A DNA stretch of 64,000 nucleotides from Prochilodus magdalenae (taxonomy: Eukaryota; Chordata; Actinopteri; Characiformes; Prochilodontidae): NCBI GenBank assembly GCA_024036415.1, contig JAMWET010001278.1:565501-629500 (forward strand), in the 5' to 3' direction. Below the pieces are notes generated by a model, which searched no databases, was not told the origin of the DNA, and saw only the letters and a list, made by a program, of their open reading frames with translations. The stretch's first letter is position 1. Each line of letters starts with the position of its first letter. The position numbers and the translations under genes were made by a program. Below, piece by piece: positions 12,686 through 24,361 of this stretch.

Positions 12686-14608
12686 TTTGATCTACAGACA
12701 GTCCTATCATGGCGCAAAGCTCATTCGAATGTGCACGTTCTGCACAATGCGCTTCCAGAATTGTCTGGTATGTTTGTGTTCCTTGATACAACATGCTATA
12801 CAAAACTTTATAAAAATGTTATAAGAAGCCAACTTCAGCTTTTCAAGGTGGACCTGGTCGGGGTGGAACAGAGATTTCATTTTGCCGGATGTTTCTGATG
12901 CTTCTTGTTAAGACTGGAGGCACAGGTCAATGCAGTGAAGGTGTTGAATTTGTGGGCTTGAATTCAAATGTTTTTTTTGTGTTTTGTACAGGTAAAAGAA
13001 CTGTCAGGTGTTTTTGGGCTGGTCAAAATCATAAAATTTTACCTGATGTTTTCTTGTCATAGAAATAAACAGTTATTTAATAAATTGCCATACAGATCAA
13101 TGTAACCATATCTTATTGCTGCAGTGCTTTGTGCAGTTTTGCCTAACTTTGAAGTAAACACACTGTGACCATACCAGCTCTCTAGAACGTAGAACTTTAA
13201 TGTAGGTCTGCAGCATCCTAGCAGACACAGTTTTTTTTTTTTTTTTTCCTCCTCCAGCTTTCCATAACACTGTATCTTCCATTTATCTCATATTTGGTTT
13301 TCCTGTCTCTTTTTTGGTTAAAATCCTCTTATTTCCCACGTTTCACTCTGCAGACTTTGGTCTGTGTTGATGAAATAAGTTTAGAATGGGAGCTTTTATT
13401 GTTAAATATGTTGTATTTCTGATTTTATTGTGGAAAATGCAGATAATTATTTGCAGATAAGCATTGTTTACCTATACCAGTGTGTTTGTTTTGAGGGACT
13501 GAAATAACAGGAAGGTTTTTTTGTTATCTGATTTTTTGATAGTGAAGGGATGTGGGTTGAATTGATTTAAGATTTAAAACACATTTTGAAAATTTCACAG
13601 ACAGAGTCTTTCGTTTCACCGAATACGGAATGTGGTGTGCCGTATGCGGAAGGAGTTGCTTCTGCTAATGAGGTTGTCATGGTGAGGGTCTCTGTGGAGC
13701 TTCCCTGGCATCTTCTTGCTCTCCGCCAGGGAGGTATTCATTTTTCCATGTCAGGAGGAAGTTGTTCACGGTTATTCAGCAAAAGTGTCAGGGACACCTC
13801 AGTAACATCAAGAGTCTAGAAGAGTCAAGCGGCTGAAGGAGCTAATTAGGGTTTCGGTAATGAGTTGGAATGAGTGGTGGGGTAATACTGATGATTCTCA
13901 GGAAATGGAAATGTGACACATCAGACCAGTGATGGGCATGTATCATAATAAAGACACACTTAGACCGATTATAGAAAGCATGGATGTCAGCCCATTGTGC
14001 CATTACCTTTTCATGAATCTTACCAGGTGTCTCATTTTCTTTACTGTTCTTACTTAGTTGAATGAGTTATGACAGATGACTATACAGTAGTTTTTATAGT
14101 ATTTAAATGACATTTTGTCCGTTCCAGCTAATACACAAAAGAAATATCGTTATACGTTGTTTAAGTGTTCATCCTTGTTTGGATCAGCTCATCTTTTCAT
14201 TCCCATTCAAGGTTTGGCTTTGTCAGAGTCTTCTTTGTTTCCACTACTACTCATGTGTTTACATCCTCTCATAATTTTACACAAGTCTCTGAACCAAAAC
14301 ACTGAACAATCAGATGAGTCATGCCTCTTTGGTGTTCTTTGCGATTCTTCTGAATTTAATGTTTGGTGTTTCCTTTATAACCACTGGACCGTTGAAAGCA
14401 CAGTCATCATTCAAAGCAGCAGGGGTGCATGGATTGCATGGGGGGACCTTGCATCATCGGCTGTGCGTGAGATCGGCAGTCATTTTTTAAACTGCTTTAC
14501 ATAAAACATATGTGATGGTCTGGACCTACAGTCCGTCATTGGACACCAACCTCACTGGTGGAAGTGGCCAGCAAAGCAGGTGGAGGCATTGATTGTGCAC
14601 TACTTAAA

Positions 14609-14612
<4 letters not shown>
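12684..14612. other. Unassigned non-coding stretch
   Basis: No supported gene. A poly-T run occurs at 13231-13247. At 13703-13731 CCCTGGC and GCCAGGG form an 8-bp hairpin stem with the next base pair, around a pyrimidine-rich loop. A donor-like ATG followed by GTGAGG lies at 13680, but the upstream acceptor-like CACAG has no pyrimidine tract, so I do not call an exon. Confidence 0.5.

Positions 14613-14656
<44 letters not shown>
14613..14656 (+). repeat. (GT)n microsatellite
   Basis: Twenty-two uninterrupted GT dinucleotides. Confidence 0.97.
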
Positions 14657-14659
<3 letters not shown>

Positions 14660-14805
14660 GAGGGGGAGAGGGTCAGGCCAGGTCTTGCTCTAACAGGTTG
14701 GTGTAGGTCACTCATGAGATGTCATTTGCATGAGTGGTATGACCTCTGGTGAGCCTGGTGGTGGTGTGAATGATGGCCGTGGGAGTTTGAAACTATGAGT
14801 GTAGG

Positions 14806-14845
14806 TCTCTCTCTCTCTGTCTCTCTCTGTCTCTCTCTCTGTCTC

Positions 14846-14911
<66 letters not shown>

Positions 14912-14940
14912 TATCTATCTATCTCTCTCTCTCTCTCTCC
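14806..14940 (+). repeat. Imperfect (CT)n array with CTGT and CTAT interruptions
   Basis: The first half has TCTCTCTCTG-type units repeated several times, with G interruptions every 10 to 12 bases. The array then becomes pure CT, and ends with a short CTAT block before returning to CT. The regular interruptions suggest that a compound unit was itself amplified, beyond simple dinucleotide slippage. Confidence 0.95.
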
Positions 14941-14943
14941 CTT

Positions 14944-15640
14944 GCTCTCTGTAAGATAACTAACTTTATAAAGTTTTTATTAGAGTCCATAAACTGAGTA
15001 AAAACAGGATTTCAGATCAGTTGCAATTGAAACATACATTATGCACTGTGTGATAGCACCCTAATGTCTCCTTTTGGGGGAGCACTTCCAGCTTTGAGAG
15101 CAAGATTAAATGCCCTTGGTTTTATGCTGAAATGCATTTAGCTTCCTACTGGTTTTGCTCAGTGTGACTGAATTAAGTCCAGGGATGTGAATTATCCTGT
15201 ATAAAAGTCTGAGTGCAGGCAGACATTCTGGAGCATAAGCATAGCTTTATAACTCACTTAAACGAGTGATTTTTCACTAGCCGGTAATTCCTATAATGAG
15301 GACATTGTGACATTTTGAAAATCATATTAATATCTCTGTGAAGAATAGGACCAGTCAGTAGACAGAAGACCCCTCTCTTTGCAAGAAAATCTCTGGTGTG
15401 CTCAGTTCAAACGGGGCAGGGCAGAGGAAGAAGAGGAATGCTCGTTGTCAGATGGCCTTCTGGCATTCTGCTAAAGGAAATATTGTACCTTTTAGAACCT
15501 GCAGAAGGAACATGTAAAAGGGTTTGTAATGATAATCGTAAATGTGTGCTGATCGCGTGGTCAGTCATGTGGAAGCTTTTAAGCCAAGGCAAAGAGTTTA
15601 TTTTTGGATCTTAACTTTTTCTATTCTGAAGCTGCAGATC
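14944..15640. other. Unassigned non-coding stretch
   Basis: No gene or repeat is recognised between the CT array and the LINE fragment. The short frames at 15396-15614 and on the opposite strand lack any domain. Confidence 0.5.
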
Positions 15641-15642
15641 AA

Positions 15643-16318
15643 ATTCGGAACTGCTCCAGCCTGGTTGATTTCTCCTCCTTGGGTATCCAGACACCCTCCG
15701 CCTGTCTCCATTGATTTGCAATTGTACCCCTCCGCCAAATCACTTGCAACAACTTCCAGAGGATTCTGAGAAGGTTTGGGCAGCGCTTATATACCTTGTA
15801 GGGTACTTGACTGGGGCCTGGACTAGAGCTGGCTCTGGCTGCTCTAATCACCTCCTGGACTTCCTTCCAAGTGGGCACTGAGATGTTAAATGCTATTGTA
15901 GGGACTGGCATGTCCTGGAGGGCTCTCTGTGGTCCAAGCTCTTGCTCTCTGTCTGGGTCACTGAGGGTGCTATGCAAGAAGTCCACTTCTTCCTGGGAGC
16001 ACTCAAGGTGCCCGCTTCGTTTGTGCTCTAACAACCGCCTTGTGAAGCCAAAAGGGTTGGCTAGGAAGGAGCTTCGCTTTCTGGCTCTCTCCATCCTCCT
16101 TCTCCTGTGCCATTCAGCTCTACGCAGTGTCTTGAGCTTCTTACGGATGGTGTATCGGAGCTCCGCGAGAGGTGGCTTTTCCTCCTCCTTTAAACTGCTT
16201 TGCCAGCATGCGCAGCTCTTTCCATAGCTGGTGGATCTTCTGTGCCCTACGGTTGTTGGTGTAATTAGGCTTGCTGGACCTGAGCTCCTCAACACCAAAC
16301 CTTTCAGCCCCAAAGCTT
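15643..16318 (-). pseudogene. Internal fragment of an R2/NeSL-like LINE reverse transcriptase, frameshifted
   Basis: On the minus strand, two overlapping frames together give a product typical of the segment before and into the reverse transcriptase domain of site-specific-type non-LTR retrotransposons. The upstream frame (about 16320 to 16195) carries FGAERFGVEELRSSKPNYT and KIHQLWKELRML. The downstream frame (about 16195 to 15643) carries EEEKPPLAELRY, LRRAEWHRRRR, ANPFGFTRRLLE, LSDPDREQELGP, SSSPGPSQVPYKVYKRCPNL, EGVWIPKEE and finally EQFRI, the first RT motif. The frame change near 16190-16200 and the abrupt ends at both sides, with no palm motifs and no 3' tail, show a dead internal fragment. 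R2/NeSL-like placement is from remembered fish sequences and needs a search. Confidence 0.8.
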
Positions 16319-16324
16319 GTGCTG

Positions 16325-16515
16325 AACTGTATATAGAGCTTTACTAATGGACATTCAATCAAATGCTGCAAAACTGAAAGGAGTTCACAGTACAGGTGGA
16401 TAATGACCCAAAACATACTGTGAAAGCAACTGAGGAGCTTCTTAAGGCAAATAAATGAAATGTTAAATGGCCGAGTCAGTCACCTGACTCTAACCCAACT
16501 AAGCGTGCTTTTAAT
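16325..16515 (+). pseudogene. Tc1/mariner transposase relic (DNDPKHT to QSPD region)
   Basis: Plus-strand translation gives VDNDPKHTVKATEELLKANK, then a stop, then NVKWPSQSPDSNPT. These are the second catalytic aspartate block and the [12 protein letters not shown] block of Tc1-like DDE transposases. The glutamate codon is lost: the reading ends NPT where NPIE is expected. The upstream part (AATGCTGCAAAACTG) also fits a common teleost Tc1 family. No inverted repeats are visible, so only a few hundred bases survive. It lies directly beside the end of the LINE fragment. Confidence 0.75.
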
Positions 16516-19276
16516 TCGAGACGAGTTTTGGCCAATGCAATAGTTAAAATACTGAGGGTTGGCTCTATCGCCTCCATGTTTTTTCATCGTTGTCAATGAA
16601 AAGGCACATTAAAAACAGAGGCGAGTGTAAAGCAAGAGTGAAATTGAGTCAAGGATTCTATTCCAGTGGCAGGAATCGGGAGTCAGAGTGTATTCCAGAA
16701 AACCTTGTTTGGTCTTCTCATTTGGTGCTCTACTCGATGCATTTGCCTGCGACTCCAATACCATATTTTTACAGTTCCTCACTTTTCAGTTTGTATTCAT
16801 AACTAAGAGTTCATATTTGTAGTAATTCAGGCCGTATGTGTAAATGTTTATACTTGTAAATTATGTACAATGGGTGTGCTTATGTGGGTGATTATGCTCA
16901 AGTTTTTTTTTGGACAGTGTCTTACTCTATATTCTTCCACCTCAGCCAGTGCTGTCATTTATTTTGGTGAAGCCATGTGGAGGAGGAGGCTATTAAAGTG
17001 GCACTAGCTGTTGTAGAACGCTGCATGCATTATCTCACCTGCTTTCCTCACTTGCGACAGAGAACAGGTGATGATCAGAGCACTTCTCAGCTTTCAGGTG
17101 TGAAGCAAGAGTGGGGTTTTATTTTGGCTGCTCAGAAGGGAAGAGGGTCTTTTAAAAACAGGGTAATGGAGCCAGAGCAGCTAAAGGACCATTCACGTAC
17201 AGGCACTACAGAGCGTTTCTGAGCTGGAATTAGCATTTCTCGAAAAATAAGGTATCAGCAAAAGGTGAAATCTGTGTGCTTAAGATGGACCATGACCATT
17301 AGTCATATATTCTCTCCCCTTTGCTGGTAGGCCACTGTCAAATCGAACTGCTGTATGAGCGAGTTTAAAGAGTAACACTGTGTAGATTAGAATGAAGTGT
17401 ACTCTGGGTTTAATCTGGGAAGTTAGTATTTTTTTCCTGAGAAAGAGTTAGACAGTGCCTCTGTGTATTTTAGCAAAATAATAGAAATAAAAAATATACA
17501 TGGAGATTAAACCAGATTGGCCATAATCCAGTTGTTTATATATTGTCTGTCATCTAGTTCCATTCAATAGTAAGCAATTTAGAGTAAAGGAGACTATAAA
17601 GGCAGTTCTCTCAGGTATTAGTATTTCTCCACTTATGGGAATGCATTATCATCCATATGATTTCCCCTAAACTTACTTACCGCTAAAATCCATTACTGCA
17701 TCACTCTAATGTGCTATCCATATGTATATTGACTTCTGTAGTTAACCAGTGCCAGCTTTTCAAGTTTCAAGACTGTCTTTTATTGTTTTATTAGAGATTG
17801 TGGTTTATGTCTCATTAACGAGCAGACATTTGAACTGTGGATGTAGCCATATAAATGGCCATTATGCATCAAAGGCAAACCTTTCCCTGAATTATGTGCC
17901 TTTGCTTTATTCTAAAACCATGCGACACAGTTTCCATGAATTTGTCAAAGTACAGAGCAAGAAAGGCATATAGAATATATTTTCTTGGCTAAGGGTTAAC
18001 TGGATCATGCCAAATCCAATGTATTGTCTAATCCTTCTTTTCCTGGAATTCTCTGACTTTAGCTGATTATACATAATACTGGGTGATGTGTGTTGTGTGT
18101 GTGAAGAGTCAACATAATGAGTGTGGAGATGAAAACAAGTTTCAGAGAGATAGAAAGTATAAAAAAGGAAAAGATGACAGCGATACAAAGTCCATGCTCC
18201 CAGCTTTTGCCTTGCTCAGACACAGCACTTGTGTGCTTCTATGCAGACGTGCTTACACAAATGTCTTTACATAGTGTACATTTATGCTCAAACTGCATTT
18301 ATCTCCTCTTACTTTACAATAAATCTTATTTTAGCTAATAGTGGGCTGTGTTTATTGTGTTGTGCATATTAAGTCTGCTTAATGACATATGACACAGTAA
18401 AAACTGCACATGCTAGGGTTACATCACATTAGCCTACACATGCTAGCCTTTTGTGTTTAGCCATTGCAAATGTCATATGTTACATGACTGGTTACACAGC
18501 AAAGCCAGCTGTCTCAAACAAATATGGTGGTAACGTAAGTACAGGATACCATAATAACATCATTGAGGTGGAGTTGCCACTGCAGCTGGACTTATTGGCA
18601 TTTTTCATGTCTTGCCATGCTGGTAGGCCTTCTTCTTCTTTATTCACTTGTAGCTGTATATGCTGCCCCCCTACACCAAACTCCACCATCAGGTCCAGAA
18701 GATTTCCATCCATAGTGTCTATGGTACAGTCATGTTTTCAGAAGTTTGGCATGGACATTGATGTCTCAAAATATGGGATCTTGTGATATCCCTCATCTAT
18801 TTGTAAGAATGTGAGAATTTATAGTCTCAAAAAGCCAGACAAAGCCAGGAACTGCCTACTACTGCAGGAAAAGAAAATATGACTAACACACAAAACACCC
18901 AATCACAAGCCATTTGGAATGACATGTAGAAGGAGGCTATAATAAAAATCACAGACACAGCATGGTCCATCGAGAAACGGAAGGATGTGATGGGTCTAGA
19001 GTCTTTGGCTAAGACTACTGTTCGTTAGCCTGAACCTGTGTGAAACGATACACAGAACTGCGGATAGCTGATCAGAAAGCAACTGTCAGAATCCTGACGT
19101 CAGGTTAATGTGCTAAAGGTATCAGACTGTCCGTCTACGTATGTCTTGAGACTATAGGATTTAGAAGTCTGTTTCTGCTTCTAATGATCCATGTAATCCA
19201 AATGCATTCAGTGATGTTGAAGTGTGGTGTTGCCAGTGCATTGTTCAGAGAACAGCAACAGCTTCTTTGTTTTTAC
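16516..19276. other. Unassigned non-coding stretch
   Basis: No gene is supported. The segment 17690-17900 has a conserved-element look: AT-rich homeodomain/POU-like words (CATTAACGAG, ATTATGCATCAAAGG) and an imperfect palindrome around GGCCATTATGC. This is appearance only. Short frames at 18083-18786 have no recognisable product. Confidence 0.5.
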
Positions 19277-19455
19277 CTTTGTAACCCCCAAGTTACACAT
19301 CCTGTCAGACATAAAGCGTTGAAGAACTCTTTGGATTTTTGGACAGGTTTGGCAGTCCAGCAGATCTTGCACCATTGTTAGGGGTCCCATTTTCTCCTTA
19401 ACCATTTTTGAACTCCAGTTTTGGAAACTCTGTGAAGAGTGGACGGCTGCTTTGT
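19277..19455 (-). other. Exon-like open segment on the minus strand
   Basis: Read on the minus strand, a good acceptor (TTATTTCTTTCCAG) precedes a 179-bp segment that is open throughout and ends ACAAAG before GTAAAA, a moderate donor. After a two-base entry the frame encodes about 59 residues, including KMVKEKMGPLTMVQDLLDC and IQRVLQRFMSDRM, with a mixed composition like a real protein rather than a repeat. I do not recognise the family. It could instead be part of an old dispersed element. No neighbouring exon has been identified. Confidence 0.25.
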
Positions 19456-19744
19456 CTGGAAAGAAATAAGCGAAGGGTGGAGTCACTGCTTTCAGTCAAA
19501 CTTGCAGATATATTTTTTTCCATTATACCCATGTTTACATGAGGCACTGTTTTGTTTTATTTGTATGCAAGTCAAATAAAATACTTCAAAGTTTGCTAAT
19601 CAAAGACACTACACACCACACCACCACAGTTATGTCCAGGATAGAGTCCAGTAAGTGGGCCAGTGTGTACAACAGAAGCTGGGTTTCGTTCCAGGACCAG
19701 TATTAATAAACACACACGCTACTGCAGATGGACACACTGCCAAA

Positions 19745-19747
<3 letters not shown>

Positions 19748-19788
<41 letters not shown>

Positions 19789-19819
19789 CTCTCACTCTGT
19801 CCTACACACACACACACAC
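19748..19819 (+). repeat. (CT)n microsatellite followed by (AC)n
   Basis: CT dinucleotides run from 19748 to 19785. After a short spacer an AC run occupies 19804-19819. The serine-leucine frames across it are repeat artefacts. Confidence 0.95.
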
Positions 19820-21960
19820 TTCTGCCTTTCCCTCCCCTCGCTTGTTCCATGCTGAACTATGGTGCTGGTTACGCCAGGGTTATCACAGTTGCGTAACCTG
19901 GAAGCCACAAGAAGTGCTCGCATGCTTTTTGGCAAAGCCCTGAATTGACTGTCTGCCAAGGTTAGCCTGGTGTGAAGTGTGCCACCACTGCCTACACACA
20001 CACAAACACACCCACACTTTCACATTCACTTATCCAGTCACAGTGCCACCTCTACAGCGCTGCAGCAGGAAACCACAAACACTTTTTCATTCTAATTGAA
20101 GTTTATCTTTTTCTGGTGTGTTTGTCATTCCTACATTGCTTTTGCTTATATTGCCGTTATCTTTTCCTTTTTATCGTATTTCATTGCTGAATTTCACTCT
20201 CTGTTTCTATTTCTTCTCTCTTCTTGTCTAAACCTCTATAAACCTCTGTTGACCTATAAATATACACACCCCACATGACATTATATGCAGTTAGCTCTGT
20301 GTACATAGAAACATTATTTTCCAAGAGCATGTGTCCATAAGTTTGTCAATTCATGTATTACGGCATCTTGTAATGTGAGTTTCAGCACAAATGGTCATAG
20401 ATTTCCTGCCTGCAGAATGAGTGGGCTGTGGTCAGACTTGCACTGCTTGGAACATGCTGTACTGATCTTCCACAGAACTGTGAAGTATTAATAGAAGGTG
20501 CTGATAAGTGGTATAAATGGGGGCCTTGCTAAGGCTAGGTTAGGATCTGAAATTCGATAAAGGGGCTGTTTACCAAGTAGCGGTGGAACAATACTAGGGC
20601 TGTGGAAAATTCAGATATCGCCATTTGTGTGTTTAAATGAATGAATCGACTTATATCTGTTAACCACCTTTGATGTGGCCTAGAAATGTAAAGAGCTGTG
20701 ACTGAAATATTTGGCAGTGTTTTGACAAACTGAGGTACTATTCACCGAATTACTGCTTTGAAAACAGAAAGCTTTATTTAAGCCTGCCAACCTGCCTGTG
20801 GGTTTGAGCTAGTCAGCCACAACAGAAGCTCAATAATATATAGAGATACACAAATGAATTTGTAGATTAGCATTATTGCTTATCAGGCTGCTTCATCATT
20901 AATCTGCTGTAATATTTTAACATGTTAATCTTAGGTGAAAATTGTGTTTTACAAAATGGGCTCTATTTTAAGCTGATTAATCGATTTGTTAATTGATGTA
21001 TTGAATGCAGCAAATGGTGACTGTCCTATTAATGATGAGCTTTGGTGATTTTAGTGTGAACAAAACAAACTACTGTTTAGTGACCCTTCTGTAGCTTCAG
21101 GATTGACACCAGCATGTTTTCTGTTCTGGTGGTCAAAGGTAACGTTGAGCTTTCGTATGCTGTTTGTGACTACTTTATCCCTCCTGTAAAGAAAGTGCTT
21201 ACAGACAGAACTGCTTTTACTTTCAATCATAATTGTTCTTTTTCTTTTGCTATCTGCTCACAGAGATACGACACTAAGTGAATTTTCTGTCCACTTCAAG
21301 TGAAGTCTTTAACCCCTTAGTACTAAGCTGTGCTCACCTAACCTGACACTAACCTAGCATGTGCTTGGCAAAGCGGTGTGCTGCGCTGGGCTGTATAAGC
21401 TAACTTGCTGTCAAACTGTCTTGCTGTCAGTGCTCACAGCCTGGGAACTATTATCTGCTTGTTACACAAGTATTCCCATTTCTTATGAGCACTTGTGGGA
21501 GCCTGGTACGGGAGTGCTGCATCAGATCCGCAGCTTTAGCCTCCCCTGTCAGAGCTGCCAAACCCTGAGAGGTTTAAGGGAGGGGAGAAGAGTGAAAGAG
21601 GTGGAGCTTCTTAATGGGCTTGCCCTGAAAATGCCTCCAATAACGTACTTTTCCAGTTGAAATTGGAAGGGTGTTTTCTCTCTGTGGGGACCTTGGAGCT
21701 CCTCTTCATAGATCTGAAGGAAAATCCTCTAGAAAAGAAGCCTTGCTGCACCAGTGAATCACAATAGAGAGGGAGGGGTAGCGAGGTAAAGTTAGGGTGC
21801 CCCAATCCTCTATGCCTCGTCGGCTCTTTTTATTAGCCAGTCCCCAACCCTATACATTCTGTACTGGAAAGGGCCGGACCCTTGGCTGACATCCAAGCTC
21901 CTTTAACTGCATTGTAATCCTATTTTATGATCTTGTTTTCTTCTCCTTTTTTCTACCCAA
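19820..21960. other. Unassigned non-coding stretch
   Basis: No gene is supported. The stretch 20596-21000 starts with ACTAGGGCTG and holds ATTAATCGATTTG further on. This recalls very old hAT-type element ends common in vertebrates, but it is too diverged for a firm call. Confidence 0.45.
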
Positions 21961-21990
21961 CCCCCCCCCCCCCTCTCTCTCTCTCTCTCT
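21961..21990 (+). repeat. Poly-C plus (CT)n
   Basis: Thirteen cytosines are followed by about eight CT dinucleotides, within a longer pyrimidine-rich stretch from about 21935 to 22002. Confidence 0.9.
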
Positions 21991-22089
21991 TCCCCCTCTT
22001 CATTCAATTTCCAGTCATAATGTGCAGATTATTCAGTTTTCCTCAGAAAACCATACATTTAAATAAACAGTAATATTTCTCTACAACTT

Positions 22090-22335
22090 GAAAGGGTATG
22101 CAACTGTGTTTGGGCATGCAAAAGGCCATAGTGTGAAGGAAGTAGCTGAATTTGCAGGTGTATGGAAGCGTACAATTATACGGGTCTACCAGCAGTGGTC
22201 AAAATCCAAGTCTACAGAAAACTAATCAGAATTGTGCCAGGAAAGGCATCCAGCAGTCCTGGTCCAACTGCACAATTCTAAATTCAGAAACTTGTCCAGT
22301 CCATGCCACACTAAATCACAGCTGTTATTCGTGTT
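22090..22335 (+). pseudogene. Tc1-like transposase N-terminal relic
   Basis: One plus-strand frame reads GHAKGHSVKEVAEFAGVWKR and then TIIRVYQQWSKSKSTEN before a stop. This has the layout of the first helix-turn-helix of Tc1-type transposases: a repeated attempt at 'S-x-x-E-V-A' helix, a turn, then 'T-I-x-R-V-Y' recognition helix. The following residues are compatible with a degraded second DNA-binding part. There are several stops and no catalytic domain. It runs into the unrelated short element that begins at about 22341. Confidence 0.5.
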
Positions 22336-22340
22336 ACACG

Positions 22341-22640
22341 CCACCAACCAGAAATAACCAGGGCACTGTCCTGTGATCTCCTCTAATGAAGGACTAGAGT
22401 ATTACAAACTGTGCGGTTTGATGAGCTATGGTCTCAGACTTCACTTCAACCAATAAGATCGGAATGTCTAATGGAGTGGGCAGTGACTGGTCCACCTGCT
22501 CTGTGATGGTCCTCTGGGGGTCTTGACCATTGATAAACAAGGTTAAAGGGGCTAACACCACATTCAGAGGAACAGATGGACTAGTCTGTAGTTGTAGAAC
22601 TACAGAGTGCACCTATATGGTGAGGGAGGTAGGTTTAGCG
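22341..22640. mobile_element. Internally deleted copy of a short non-autonomous DNA transposon of otophysan type
   Basis: The order of blocks (CCACCAACCAGAAATA, GTCCTGTGATCTCCTCTAAT, GTCTAATGGAGTGGGCAGTG, CTGGGGGTCTTGACCATTGA, AGAGGAACAGATGGACTAGT, TTGTAGAACTACAGAGTGCA, CTATATGGTGAGGG) matches, from memory, a very frequent repeat of characiform and siluriform genomes. Compared with that remembered consensus, the middle part holding its own inverted section is missing after GGGCAGTG. This is the best single clue to the host lineage. The superfamily (possibly hAT) is uncertain. Confidence 0.6.
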
Positions 22641-24340
22641 CTATGGCTGATTGGTGCGCATAAATATTTGTATATATGTACAGTATAGTACAAGTTATTA
22701 TTTTTCCCAGAACTTATAAAGATATATACAATCCTTTGTCTCTGGTTCTGTCTCTCAAGGCTGTTTTAGTTGTGCTGCTCTCTCTACTCTCTTTCTCTCA
22801 GGAATTTTGGCCTGCATTCAAAAATCCTAAATCAAGCACAGGCTACCCGTGTTCTTTGGGCCCCTCTGCTTTTCGGCCCACGTCTCGACCCAGTTCCAGG
22901 GAGGCAGTGTGCTTGGAAAGACCTCTTGGAAAGAGGGGCTCTCTTTGCTGTCTCACTCACTAGGCAACCTGTCCTGAGCTGTCCCAAAACTCCAGCATGA
23001 CCTTTCACCTATTTCCCGCAGGCCAGCCCCCTCACGCTTGCTCCTAGTATGGCCCCAGCCTTGCCAGCCCTACTCTCTCTTCTCTCTAAACCGTGACAGA
23101 CTCTTATACTCCATGCTTTTCTTTTTCCTTCTATCCATATCTATTTCCCGATTGTCTGGTCGTTTTCAGTCTCTCATTACTTGTGCTACCAGGTGAGCCA
23201 CTATTAAATTCTCTGTGCCCTTGCTTAAACTTTGTGTGAGCTAGAAAGTGGAGCCTGACATGGAAATGGCATAGTGAAGCCGGCACAGTTGTGGTGGAGG
23301 TATTTGTGGCCCGCTCTTTCTGTTCTTGCCTCTGGGCTTCAGCCCCCTCCCCTTTTTGCCTCTCTCCCACTATTCTGACTGCCTCTGTCCTTGATTGTGG
23401 GAGAAGATGAAGGAAATAAAGAAGAGGAAAAAAGACAAACCCAAGTGGAAAAATTCGTTATGCAGATGTCAACTGTGGAGGACTCCTTTCTTGAGACATG
23501 GACTCTATTCCTTCTCTTCCCTTAGGCCTGCCTTCCTTTCTTTTTAGATGCTACCTCTCTATGACCTCTTCCTGTTTTATTATTCGCAGAGTTTGCCTGA
23601 CCTAATAGGAAAGACCATTCGGCCGTAATGTACTAAATGTGCTAGTGTATTCGGGAACTCTTTGAAATATGCTGTGCCTTAATGCGTTTGCTTGTTGTCC
23701 GTTTGCACAGATGAACGGAAGTGATATTTCCTATAGCAATCATGGTGAAGTATTGATCGCATCCTAATCCAAGTGTCCTGTCTGCGACCCTTTACATGAG
23801 TTTATTTACTTCAGATTCATGTGCATGTTCCCCAGGATCCCCAGCCATGCAGCCATTGTAACATCTTACCATTAAGACAGCTTCCATTCAAATGGCTGAA
23901 GCTAGCATAGCATGCAGCCCAGGGGCAGCCAGCAGCATGTGATTATCAGATGGTAGGCCTGCTCCACATTAGAGTAATGATTTCGAGAGCTTGGCCTTGC
24001 CGTCACACTCCATGTTTAATGTCTACATGCTTCTTTTGTCCATTGTTTTGGACCTGGGCTGAATCCACAGGCCTTGTATTAGGCTGTTCTTCATGGGGGA
24101 CATCTGGGAGGCGAATAGATTTCATAACTGGCTGTTCTGAGACAGTTCTGTGTGAGCCATGTTGACTGTTACCACTGTCCCTAAAAATCTCTTCCCTAAG
24201 CGCAGTGCACCATGTGAATATTCTTTGTAAGTTTCAATAAAGTAAAAGGTTTGCTTGAAATGGCATATTTTAAATGAGTTTGTAGGCAGACCAGTTGTTG
24301 AACATAACTTATCATTGGCACTCTGTAATTGCAGCTATGA

Positions 24341-24361
24341 TATTGTTATTGTTATTGTTAT
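24341..24361 (+). repeat. Short (TATTGT)n hexanucleotide repeat
   Basis: Three and a half perfect copies of TATTGT. Confidence 0.85.

Noticed and set aside
13601..13679. Segment between CACAG and CATG/GTGAGG
   Set aside because: The donor is good but the acceptor lacks a pyrimidine tract.
22785..22965. Open frames after a strong acceptor-like CTCTCTTTCTCTCAG
   Set aside because: No acceptable donor follows, and two frames stay open only by composition.
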